DNA of 64,000 bases from Tetrahymena thermophila SB210 (taxonomy: Eukaryota; Ciliophora; Oligohymenophorea; Hymenostomatida; Tetrahymenidae). The DNA lies in the NCBI RefSeq assembly GCF_000189635.1, contig NW_002476426.1:868001-932000 (forward strand). Reading direction: 5' to 3'. Each line of letters opens with the position of its first letter. Within the stretch, counting starts at the first letter, position 1. Below are positions 23,739 to 37,000 of this stretch, piece after piece. The notes below the pieces were generated by a model that saw nothing but the letters and a program-made list of their open reading frames with translations, was not told where the DNA came from and searched no databases. A program made the translations under genes and the position numbers.

Positions 23739-26700
23739 TCATTTTATTTAATTAAGTTGTTTCTACTTCTAATAATTTTTTAGAGCTAAACTGATTGATT
23801 TTCTTAATAGTTTTATATCTTAATCATAATTTAATTATTATTGCTATTATAAAGACGAAGAGACAGTAGAATTAAGGTTATCTTCGATTTACATTTAACT
23901 ACTTTCTTAATTTATAGTTGAAACTGCTTACTAGGTTGAGCTGTTTAACTGCTGTTGAGAAAAACCTTAATTACTTCCTTATTGAGAAGAAGTAGCTCCG
24001 TTACCTTAATTGCTAGTAGTAGGGTAGAGGAATTAAGTTTCATCATCTTCAGCTAATAACTTTAATTTTCGTTGTCTTTCTTAGAAGAAATCTTTTTTGT
24101 AAATATCCTGATCAGATGGTGTATAGCTATATACTTTAAGTTTTTATTATTCAGCATTTTCTTTTTAGCGCTTTTCTGCTAACAATTTATCTACTACTTT
24201 ATTTGGATGATAATTGGCCTCTTTGCTACATATATCTTCATAGCGCAGGTTATCTTTATCATCAAATTAACGATCTATGTTAATAAGACCTGATCTACCT
24301 AAACGCAAACGGGGCTTAAAAGGTATAACATTCTTTCTTTTAGAATGAGGTACTTCTTAATTAACTTAACTGTTTTGATTCTGGTATTACATTTCTTGTT
24401 ATCTTTATAAATATGGCATTTTTTCTGGTGGAATATTTCTCAATTAATTTTAGTCATAATGTGGATGCAAATAAGGTGGGTTGACTTATTATGGATTTTT
24501 ATAAAATTCTTAAATTTATTGCTTGCTGTTTTCAGATTGACTTTAAACTACTGTTGAAGGCTTATGAAGCTTTTTGAGCTACTAGGCCAACTCAGTTTTA
24601 CTGTTAAGAATGTGAGAAAATTGCTCACGATCAATATTTTTTGTGTCAAGATTACACACTTTTTCCATTGTTAGCTCTCTCTTAACAGCATCTAAGTAGA
24701 TACTTGTAATGTAAGATACGAATTCAAAATTATCTGTATTGAAAAGCTATAAGTTAGGATTTAAAGAAATGTGTGGTTCTTTGTTCTCAGTTTTCTAGCT
24801 TTCTTACTCTCTTTCCTAGATAGACTATTTTTATTACTATTAATCAGGATTTTAAGAAGAACTTTCTTAAGGGTTTAATTTATTATTTTGTTTTTAAGCA
24901 GAGTCTTCTCCATTTTTGTCTCCTTTTTTAGATATTTGTTTTCCTTTTTATACATTTTCTTTTTGATTAGTTAAAGGAGGAATAAGTGGAAGAGTGACGC
25001 TAGTTTAAGAAACACTTTATGTATTATTATTCCCTTTATTTTGAGTTGGATCTTTTTGAGATGTTATAATAGGAGTGCTGATAGGTTATTCAACCTATTC
25101 TCCATCTTTCTATGATTTTTTTGTATTCTTTTACTTTTTTAACTCTACCTCTGCAGTTACTTAAGTTTCTTCTGGCTATCTGTTGCTAGCTTTTGTTTTC
25201 TTTAACTCGCCTTTTAATATAGCTAAGATAATTTATGTAATAAAATAGCGATAAATAAAAATAATTACCATTTTGTAAGTTAACACTATTTGATGTTGAT
25301 ATTGAAGAAGTGTTGTTATTATTGTTGCCATTTGAATTAGCCTCTGAAGACTTTTAGAATTCAAAGTTTTACTTAGGTTCTTTATTCATACTGCTAATAG
25401 TAGGTTTAAGAAGTCCCTTTTTAATAATAAAGTCAGAGTTTTTATGTACTACAGGGAACAGATTGAAAGCAGTTAGTTATTCGTTAAGTTGGCTATTTTA
25501 TAAATGAAGCTAATTCATTTTTTCATCTGTCTTCTATTTTTTTATTTCTAAATCTTTGTAATTTTCGAATACATCATCTACAAAGAAATATTATAATTGT
25601 TTATCTTATTTGTACAGCTCACTAACAAAAGACAAGCTCTAAGATTCGAGAATTATTTCTTTCATTTATTCTCTTAATTTGATCTATTGAACTAACATCT
25701 TATACTTGATCATTTCTTCTTTTAGTTAAGTTAATTTTTAGTATTGCTCATCATCATTCTGTTTCCTAGATCCTCTAAGTTTCATTTTCTCTGCTACTCT
25801 AGGACGGAAGGCGACATGAGGATCTTTATCGTTGAAGTTAGGCTTCCAATGCAATCTATTTTTTATAAAATTAATATTAGTAAATAAATCAATTTAAGTA
25901 AATGTTAAATTTATTTTTTCCAAAAAATGTTGTTTTTCAAAATATTTTATGATAAAGGTTGATTGATCAAAATTTCAATCAGTTCATTTAAAATCGTTAT
26001 TCTATTTTTGTAAATTAATACTAGTTTTACTCTATTTTATTTAATTATTAAAAAATAGGAATGTGTAAAAAATATTATTAATCAAATAGCTGATGATTAA
26101 TTTGAAATAAATATCCACTTTAATATTTAAAATTATTAAAGTAATTAATGATGATGGGGAAATCATTAAATTGCAATTAAACAATTTAAATCAAAATTAA
26201 TTTTTCCAGCGCCTTTAATTGAATTTTAAAAAGTTTAAAAGTAATAAATTATAAACAAACATTTCATATTTTCTCAAATTTAATTTAGAATAATCTTTAA
26301 GATATTGGTTAGATAGAAAATTTTAGAAGATTGATTTTGTTTCAAAAATGTGTTTAAATTGCTGCGCAAAATAATAAATAATTTTCTAATTTGATCATTT
26401 GATATACTCTGTTTGTAACCTTGTAGTTCAAATTTGGTATTATGATTAAGTTTTTGATAGGCAACTGATGTTATGTGATATTTATTGAGTAAGTAAAACT
26501 CTTTAAATATTAATTTTTTTGGATTATAAATTTTTGTTACATTTGAAAATTTTTAATTCTAATTAAAGATGAGCGCGAGAATAAAACAATCTATATTTGC
26601 TCTTAATTATCATTTATTTATTTATTTTAAATAAATTAATTTAAGATAATTTTTTCAAAAAGTTAAATATTACAAACAAAATCTTAAATTAAGAAAGAAA

Positions 26701-27502
26701 AGTGAATTAATCAGCTATACTAAAGATCAAACTGGCATTTGATTATGCTTATACTTTTAAATTAACATTTATTTACATTTTGCACTAGTAGAAGTATAAT
26801 AATAGTATGTGTGACCCAATTAAAAAATAGAAAATTAAAATTTGAGCAGTAGGAAGAAATAATTTAGTAACTGAAATAGTTGTTGAAATAATTTGATTTA
26901 TTTATTTATTACCTTAATAATGGTCTTTTTAATAGATCTCTTTTACCTTTCCAGTAGTTATAAATCTTTTCCAAATTAGAAAAGGTATACTTATCTCTTA
27001 ATTCGTTGCTGATATAATCCTTCATGTCAATCCAATTTATCATAAAATCTTTTCCTGACTTAAGTTCGAAATTTTCAATTAAAAATTCTAATTCTTCTTC
27101 TTTCATATTAAAATTATTAGATTCATTAAAATCTTTCAAAAATATAATATCATCATCTGCTAACTCATATTTATCTTGTAAAGGCCAAATCTAATCTTAG
27201 CGAATCCTAATATAATTGCTTGTATGTATACGTCTCTTTTTATATAAATCATCAGCTGTTTATTAGTTATTATTGTTTTATATTTTAATGTTAGCTGCTG
27301 CTATGATAGGTATTTCTTGCTTTTTGGCTAGAGCCATTCCTTCTTTATCATTTTTATCACTATTTAAAATAGCTACTTATGCATTGTTTAACGATTATCC
27401 GTTGCTTGTTTAACCCTCATTATCAAAGCTATTAAACTCTTCCCAAACATTTATACGAGTCACTGTCCTAAAATAATCTATTTGTCTTGGTCTTTTAATC
27501 AT
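23739..27502 (-). CDS. EPL1: Enhancer of polycomb-like protein, NuA4 subunit (Epl1)
   Basis: Exons 27502-26913, 25855-25269 and 25222-23739 give 886 residues in frame. Epl1 bridges the Esa1/Tip60 acetyltransferase catalytic core to the NuA4 complex and helps it use nucleosomal H4/H2A. The conserved EPc block is clear across the exon 1/2 join: YNYWKGKRDLLKRPLLR, LHWKPNFNDKDPHVAFRPR and EKMKLRGSRKQNDDEQYQKL, then a basic helix (YKMLVQQIKLREQMKEIIL). These match 'YW..KR.....PL', 'DPYVAFR.R' and the following coiled coil. Upstream lies the acidic LADDDIIFLKDFN / EEELEFLIENFE region, as in other Epl1 proteins. Near the C-terminus RLRLGRSGLINIDRQ matches the 'R.GRGGR...DR' motif. The rest is Gln/Asn/Ser-rich. 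Intron 1 is 1,057 bp, unusually long for this window. Confidence 0.92.
25856..26912 (-). other. Long intron 1 of the Epl1 gene
   Basis: This GT...AG intron of 1,057 bp interrupts the EPc domain after the codons for RPLLR. Both ends agree with the protein family alignment. The interior is A/T-rich. No nested gene or structured RNA was recognised. Confidence 0.8.
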
Positions 27503-28555
27503 TTCTCGCTTTTAGTTTTTTTATAAGATATCTAAGATTTCTAATGCGATAATTGATTTAAATCAAATGAAGACTGATTTATTAATAAATAAATAGATAG
27601 ATTGATATATATACGTATCTAATTAATTAAATTCTTTCCTGTTGTTTTTTTAATTTTTTTGTTTTTAATTAAATTTTAGTTTTTCTTCTTCTAATTATTT
27701 AATTAATTTTTCTTTCTTGATTTTTTCTGAAAAAAAATTGCCAATTAGAATCTTTTGCTTCAGAGCTACTCTTCTTATAAGCTTTAGCTGATTGGGGGAG
27801 AAAATAACTATTTTTATTGATTTAGTTATTTTTCTTGATCTACCTATTTGCTTTTTTTTTTTTGGCAAATTTTAATTATTTTTATTTTTTTTTAAATTTT
27901 TAATTATATTATTTTCATTCAATTTCTTAAAATGATAACTCGCTTTTTTTCATCTCTCATTTATAATCTATTTTTTAAAATCAATATTTAACTCTTTTAC
28001 ATTTTAATTAAATGATTTAAAAATATTTCCACATATTATGTTTAAATTTAAATTAAAAACTCAATTTTAATTATATATTGTTAAACAGACTTTTCACCCT
28101 CAATACACATTATTTACTATATGAATCTTTTATATTCTTATTAAAAGTTTTGTTGCAAAAAATTTTTGTTATCATGACTGGTTTAATGTTTAGTTCTCAC
28201 TAATATATAATATTTTAAATAATTTATTTAAAATTATTAAAAAAAAATAAAGTTAAATAAATTGATTAGATAGTTATTAATTCATTTATCAGTAAAATAA
28301 AATAGATGGAAAAAATGTATAAATGATACTAATAATGGTCTATTAAAAGCGTTTATATTTGTATTATGTTGAAAAAAAAGGTTAAATTCATAATCACTAT
28401 TACTTTTTTTAAATAAGATAAAATCAGAAAATAAAAAAAATTAACTAATAATTAATTGTTTTCAATAAAGTTTAGTTTGGTTATAAAAATATTGTTAACT
28501 CTTTCTAAAAGTTAAAGTTCTAAAGTCTAATAAATAAATTTTAGAAAATAGTAGA
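27503..28555. other. Divergent intergenic region
   Basis: This lies between the starts of the Epl1 gene and the coiled-coil gene, so it should hold both promoters. It has strong T-rich then A-rich asymmetry and no ORF of interest. Confidence 0.55.
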
Positions 28556-31103
28556 ATGAACGTATTTAAAAAGCTTGTTAAATAGGAAAAAGAGTCTTCA
28601 GCTTTCAGTGAAATTATTGGTAAAGATAGGAATATAGAATTTAGTGACCTAAATAAGCTAAAAGTTGGAGATTTAGTTGATATAATAAAAAAATACGATT
28701 AATATGTAGTAAAAATGAAAAAAGATACTTAACCAATTTTAGAACAGCATGAAGAATACTAGTAAAAAGTTTAAATTTTAGAAACAAATCTAAGAAGCAA
28801 AGTTTTAGAATTTGATGAAATTAATTCTTAGTTGTTAGAAGTGCAAAAGCACCTTAATATTGAGCTATCAAAAAATATTTAACTTTAGCAAAATTATGAA
28901 TTTATAAATAAACAAAATGAGCATCTAAAATAAAAATTAGAATAAGCTTAAAGTAACGGTTATTAATGTAACACTCCTATCTAAGCAAAGAATGGGGAGG
29001 AGGATTAAGATCCTTAACCTGAATAAAAAACTAATATTGTATTGCGTGCAGATTCAGAATTATTGATGTTTACAAATGAATAAGAGCTCTAACATTTAAG
29101 AAATCTGTTTGATTAGCTCAAAGATGACGTAAACGCCTTTATTGAATAGCTTGGATAAGAAGGTAAAGTTGTTTCAGACAGAGAATAAAAAAAGAGAGAT
29201 GCTGCTAAATAAGAAAAAATAGCTGAAAAAAAGGAAAAGAAAAACAAAGAAAACGAAGAGGGTGATGATTAGTAGTAAGAAAGCGAAGAAAATGAAGCAG
29301 AAGAAGGTGATGAGTAAGAGGAAGTAGAAGAAGATGCTGATGAGGAAGAGGAGTATACTTTAGAAGAATTATGTGGAAATACATGGGATAGTTTGGCTTA
29401 ATTTAATGAATAGATGGAAATTCTAGTTTAAAATATGAAAGAATACAAAGAAAAGAGTAATTTCAACTCAAGCAACAACAAGGATCTTATAAATAATTAT
29501 GAAACTCAGCTGTTAAATAAGTAGAAATAAATTGATCAGTTTTATATGGAAAAAGGTGTTTAAAATTTTTATTTTACTACAAATAATATATTATTTAAAT
29601 TGGCTAAAATTCAAATATTTATTTTAATAAATTATCAATTTTAATACAAAATAACTTATTAATTATTTTATTTATTTAATGCATTTCATAGAAAAAATTA
29701 ATGAAGTTAAGAAATAGCTTGAAAAAGATTTCATAGAAATAAACTAAAAGCTTGCTGATGAGAAAGGTAGAAATGCGTAATTAGAAGATAAACTAGCCTC
29801 TTTTTCAAAGCAATTTTAAGAATTATTTACAGAAAATGAAACATTAAAGGGATAACTAAAGCAGCTTAATGAAGAAAAATCTAGCTTAAGCAAAGAGATA
29901 GGAAATGTTCAAAATATTTATGCTTAAGAAGAATAAAAACAAAAAGAAGAAATAGATGAATTATAAAAAGAATTGGATGAAATAAATGAAGAAAACGAGC
30001 GTCTTAATGAAGAATTAACAAAAGCTCGTTAGGATTTATATTTGAAAACAAAAGAGTTAGACAACAAAGATAGACAAGAAAAGCTAAAAAGTGCATAGAT
30101 TGCTAAGGATACACAAAAATTAGAGTAAAAATTATAGGAAGCTGAAAAGGATTTAGAATAATAAATAGAATCAAATCATTAAAATTTATAACGCCTTAAG
30201 GTATTAGAAGAAAAAAGAATTTAAGAGAAGAGTAAAATGAAAACCCTCAAAGATAAAGTGAAGGAGTTGCAAGAAGAGTTGAATAAAAAAAAGTTAGAAA
30301 ATGCTAAAGACTTAGAAGCTAAAAATAAAATGCTTGATTAATTAGAAGAAGAAATTGCAGGTCTTAGATCTAAAAGTAATGTAAAAGAAGAATTAACAAA
30401 ACTGACCTTAGAAAAGGATGTTAAAATTAAAAATTTAGAAATTTAACTCTAAGAGTAAGGATTTAATTTATAAAGATGGGAAGATAAAATAAATGAGTAC
30501 AAATAGCAGTTAGAGGATTTAAAAGAAAAAAATGTTCAATAAGAATAAACAATTAAAGTATTATTAGAAAGACGTGAGCAGAGTATATAAAAAATATAAG
30601 AGTTAAATGCTTAAATCGATTTGATGAGGAATCATTCCAATCCTACTACACAGGCTCGTATGAATGAAATTTAAAATTTAGTTGAAAGAGCTTCTGCAAT
30701 AAATTAAAGCTCAAATTCTCTGTCTGATGCTTCTGGTTCAAACTCAAATAAATTCTCAAATAATTTCCGTACTTAATAATAAGATAAAACCCCTAAATAA
30801 ATTCCTAACGATTTCACTATAAGTATTTCTTCTAAAGGATAATTACCTCCAAAAGCACCTTAATCATTAACAAATAGCTCTTAGCCTTCTCTTTCTAAAT
30901 TCTCCTAAAACGAAATGAAATATTTGAATGAAATGAAAAAAGAAATGGAATAAGTCTATAAAGATTACATAAGTATAGCCTTTGGGTATGAAAAAAATTC
31001 TGTAAAAGAAAATAACGAAAACTTTATGAAATTAGAAAAAAAGATCAATCTTTCCATCAAAAAGGCATAAGATTTAATGGATGCAATTGAAGATATGGCA
31101 TGA
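28556..31103 (+). CDS. Long coiled-coil protein
   Basis: Not assigned to a family. Exons 28556-29555 and 29692-31103 give 803 residues, mostly heptad-patterned. A short ordered start (MNVFKKLVKQEKESSAFSEI, LNKLKVGDLVDIIKKYDQ) precedes coiled coil. A very acidic/basic low-complexity patch spans roughly residues 225-265 (EKKEKKNKENEEGDD, EAEEGDEQEEVEEDADEE). A second long coiled coil fills exon 2. A Ser/Asn/Pro-rich linker (SSNSLSDASGSNSNK) follows near residue 670, then a short final coiled coil (KYLNEMKKEMEQVYKDY ... LMDAIEDMA). Such architecture occurs in golgins, basal-body and cytoskeletal linker proteins; nothing here chooses between them. There is no membrane anchor or GRIP-like end. Confidence 0.75.
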
Positions 31104-31975
31104 AATTTTATAACTTAAATTCAATAAAAAATATCCACAAAACTTATTTATTTATTCAAATAAATTGCAAAATATTTTAAAATAAAGATTAAGTTATTTT
31201 TTTAATTTTCAAAAGTGTTTCTACATATTTTATAAATTTCAAAAAGATCTTACTTACTTACTTTTTATATTTTTCTTTTATTTTTTCATGCTTTTAATAA
31301 TTATTTATTGAAAAATAAAAATTAGCTATTCTAATCATTTATTTTTTATATTTTTTATTTCAATAAAATTATAAATTTGAGTTGGTTTAACTTATTTTTT
31401 GTAATACAGCTATTTTAACTTATTTATGTGTTAAATTACTTACAAAGTATAAAAAACTAAATCGAATTTGTGAGTAGATTCTCCACCATATTTTTAAAAA
31501 AATACAAACTTATCTAAAAAAAGGATTTCAATAATGATCATTTTGATTATTTGCATAAATAGTTTGCCATTAAATAATTTGACAATAAGAAATTGTAATT
31601 TATTAATTCATTTGAATTTAAAAGTAAATATTATATTAAAAAACGCAGAAAATTTAGCTTCATAAAAAATAATATACATAGATCATTTGATTTATTTTGA
31701 TAAATAAACTGATCAATGGTTATTGTATTTAAGGATGATATTTCTATAAAAATAAGTTAAAATCAAATTTTGATATTTATTTAGTCATTTAATAACAGAT
31801 TAATTAACTCATAAATTTATTTATTTACTAAAAAAGATATTTTGTATTAAATGAAATAATATTATTATTTTACTTTATTACATTTGATTTAATGTTTATA
31901 AAAGATTTTAAAATAAGAATAAAAAAACTCTTTGTTTATTTTAATTAATATTTTATATTTTTGTTTCTTTGCAAA
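31104..31975. other. Convergent A/T-rich spacer
   Basis: This lies between the 3' ends of the coiled-coil gene and the minus-strand peptidase gene. Extremely A/T-rich; nothing recognisable was seen. Confidence 0.55.
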
Positions 31976-32953
<978 letters not shown>

Positions 32954-34050
32954 TATAATTAGTGTTTGGTTTTTATCAATTTTTATTAAAACTAAATAAT
33001 CATATGAATTATTTTAAAGCAAATATCTTTATGCATTTATACTTTTTAGATTGGATATGCTCAAATCTAAATTATAGTAACTAAAATATTCTAATCACAA
33101 ATAAAAATTCAATATATGGAATATCAGAATGTAGAATAGTGTAAACAAATAAAGATATAAAATTGATTTAAGGTTAAAGAAAAGTAGAGTTTTAATTTTG
33201 TGTACATCTTGTTAAAAATATCTCATAAATCTAAGTATTTTTCAACATTTAGAATTTATTTTGGTTATTTTCATTTTTTATTTGGAATTAAGCAAGGAAA
33301 GAATTGTCAAAAAAATGTTAATGTGTTTATTTATTTATTTATATTAATTTTAATTTGAAATTAAATAAATTGTTTTTTTTAATTAAATTCTAAATTTCTA
33401 AAAATACAGAAATTATTCAAAAGATTCCAAGGTTTTAGGGTAAACTTTTAAACAGGAAATAATGTAATTTTAATCTATTTTGAATGTTAAATTTATCATA
33501 AATTTATATGTAATAAATATATTTATATAGCAAAGTAATCTAAAGAATTTAAATTAGTAGCTTTACAATTAAAAAATAAAGATAAAATATATATACAGAA
33601 ATATAAAAAAAGCTAGTTAGTTAGTTGTTTAGTAAATAATATCATGCACTATGATTTTAATGAAATAATGATAGAAAATTATATTAATTAAATGAATGAA
33701 ATAATGAAAATTTTAATACTTAAGAAATTTTTGATACAATATGAATAACTTTGTTATACGATCTAAAAAGATAGATAGATAGCTCTTAAGAGAGATATTT
33801 TTAATAACATCAATAACTTTTAAAATATTATTAATTGTATGATAATTAAAGTTTTAAATCTCCTCTCTACCTTTCTAGATCATCGAAAGGAATATCAATA
33901 TAAAAGTAGGTTGTAAACTAGTTAATTATAAAAACTGAGTACTGTTTATTAGTAATAATAAATGGTAATCAATTAATGTTTATATTTTTATATACTAATT
34001 ATCCCTACTGCTTGAGGAAAGTAAATAAAAAAATTATTTTGTTATTCAAA
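32954..34050. other. A/T-rich spacer
   Basis: Upstream of the peptidase gene and downstream of the ATPase gene, both on the minus strand. It contains a short GATA run near 33,770-33,782 and AGTTAGTTAGTTGTTTAG near 33,613. No gene was seen. Confidence 0.55.
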
Positions 34051-37000
34051 TCACCAGAGACAGTGCTTGTTGAACCACTTAGATGATCTGAGGAGGAATT
34101 TTCTGAATTCTTCCCAGAGTAAAAGAAGTATGGAGAAGGGAAGGCCAGGAATACCGAACTACCAGAATTCGAGAGGACGAGCACCAAAAACTTTTTGGAC
34201 TCCAGGAGTGTAGAAAAGGAAAATACAAAGGATTGTTTCTACGAGGACACCCATGAACATAACCTTATTAACAGGTGAGGTTGTGAAAGACATCTTTCTG
34301 CTCTTACAAGCAAAGACATTACTCCATTAGACCAAAACGATAGCAACGAAGAAAGCTGTTTAGGCATAGAAGTTGGCATCAATAGAATAACAAACTGGAT
34401 AATCTGTGACTGGAGAAGTTTCGCTAAGATTACATTCGTGATTCCAAGTAGTAGTAGGTTAGAAATAGCCATCTTCACATTTAAGAAGGGCTTTTCTAAG
34501 ATCATATTTACCCTAATCTATAAGAGCCCAGTTAATGTTGTAATCATCAGGAAGCTTTACATTAGTACAAGTTGTTTATCCAGCACTCTTAACAGCATTG
34601 TACAATTAAGTGTTAAAGTACATAGGATCTTTGAAAAGTGTTTCTGCAAGTACAGGATCAACATTTGGTGGGTATGTAGTCCAGTTGAAAGCATTATCAT
34701 CTGGTTAGTAACCATATACATTAGCCAAATTGAAGAGACCATCAGGAGTGAATCCATAATAATTGCTATTGAGTAATAAATAAAATATTTTTAGGATATT
34801 AATTATTATAAATAAGTTAAAAATTTACAAGACAGTGTAGTAAGCGGCAAAACCAGCGCAAGTAGAAATCATACCCATTTAGAGATAAGCGCAAGTAATC
34901 AAAACCATGGAGACCAAGTGATCGGTTTTCTTTCTGGGCTTTCTTGTCATGATATCAATTTCTGCTTCTTCATAAGCAAGAGATAAAGCAGGTAAGATAT
35001 CGGTACCAACACAAATACATAACATGAAAATGTTAGAGAGAGGTAAAGGAATTTGAATGATGATGAAAGCTAAGAAAGGAATAATTTCAGGAATGTTGGA
35101 AGTAAGCAAATAGACGACAGTCTTTTTCAAGTTATCGAAAATTTTTCTACCTTCTTCAACACCAACGACAATAGAAGCAAAATCGTCATCAAGCAAGACC
35201 ATATCTGCAGCATCCTTAGTGACATCAGAACCAGTTAAATTCATGGAAATACCTAATTTTACATTTAGAAAGAAGAATTATAGCCATGCAAAAAAAATTA
35301 AATTTATAAATTATTACCTATATCTCCTTATTTGATAGCAGGTGAGTCATTTACACCATCACCAGTGACAGCGCAAACATAACCTTCAGCTTGACAAGCT
35401 TGGACAATTTATAATTTTTGAGCGGGAGTAGTTCTAGCGAAGACACAGTAAGGTTTCTTGACCCAGGTTCTTAAGTAGCTGAATTCTTCCTTACCTTCTT
35501 CTTATTCTCTAACCAAAGACTCGACGATTCTATCACCGTGAACAACGATAGCATCGCACTTTTCAGCAGCTTCTTCCCAAGAGATATTTTCAGTTTCAAT
35601 GATTTCATCAACAGTCTTAACGCTCTAGGGGATAATGTTGACTTATCTAGCGATAGAAGCAGCAGTGGGAGGTTGATCACCAGTAACCATGATAACCTTA
35701 ATACCAGCGGATCTACATTCAAGAATGGCGTTAGGGACTCTGGTTTTGGGGGGATCAATGAGAGAAACCAAACCACAGAAAGAGAATCCAGCGAGTTTAA
35801 AGTTGAAGTTAGCGGGAGAAGTTACGTTGAATACAGTTGAACCCTAGGGGTATTCTTCTCTTAAGAGGTGCAATTTAGCAAAACCAAGAACTCTTTCACC
35901 TTTCTTACCAAATCTCTTGTTGACATTGTCGAACTTAGTCTTCCATTCTTAGTTGATTTCGTGTTTACGTTCACCAATTAAAATATGAGAGCAATACAAC
36001 CATACTTTTTCAGGGGCACCCTTCATATAAATGCAATAGTCAGAATCACTAGTTTTTTATTCAACAATAGTTAATGCAAACTTAACGGTAGAGTTGAAAG
36101 GCATTCTAGCGGGTTAACCTATTTTATAATTTAATTTTAATTAGATTAATTCAACATTTTTGCTTAATTTAATTTGATTGATCTAATTTTATATTTATTT
36201 TATTTTTTGCTATTTTAATGACTTTAATAACTATTTTAATTCTTCTTTTCTCTAACTTTTTATTAATTCTAAATACCATTTTTGTGGGAATATAAATAGA
36301 TATTAATTTAATATATTTCTTTGAGAATATTTTAAATAATTTCTATGAGTCAATCAATTTAGAGCTTTTCGAGTTAAATTAGAATAAATTTAAGAAAGTT
36401 TACCTTTGTGTTCAGCAGTTTTGAATCTGTTACGGGTAGCATCAATATCTTCAATGTATTAGTAGAATCTAACAAGACCAGTTTCGGTGGCATCACCCAT
36501 AACTGGACATTTCATATAATCGATGTTATCTCTGTCAACAATATCAGTTAGGTCAAATCTAGCTTCAGAAGAGCACATAGCAGCATAATGTAAGTTTTGG
36601 AAACCCTTTTCAGTTTCATCATATTCAATTTCTTGAGGAGAGGCAAGAGATTTGTTCTTGGCTCTAATTACTTAATCGTTGTACCACATGTGTTCAACAG
36701 TCATGACATTTTGGGTGAGGGTACCTTTTAAATTAGATAAAAATATTTAGAACAAAGACTAATTTTATTAGAGTTATAAGATTGAATTAAAATCACATAA
36801 AAAAAAAATTTTATTTATTGTTGTATTGAGTTAATAAATTTAAAGTACTATATCTCCCACAATTCTTCTCTTAATTAAAATCTTAGGCAGGCTATAAATT
36901 TATAGATAAATTTGAGTGAAAATTTTATTTTTAATTACTCGTTGCCTGATAGAATAAATGTGGTTTAATTTTATCCAAATTAATTTGTGGGAAATAATAA

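Noticed and set aside
34239-34776. Several plus- and minus-strand frames within the last ATPase exon.
   Set aside because: They are other-frame shadows of the M7-M10 coding sequence; the P-type ATPase frame explains the region fully.
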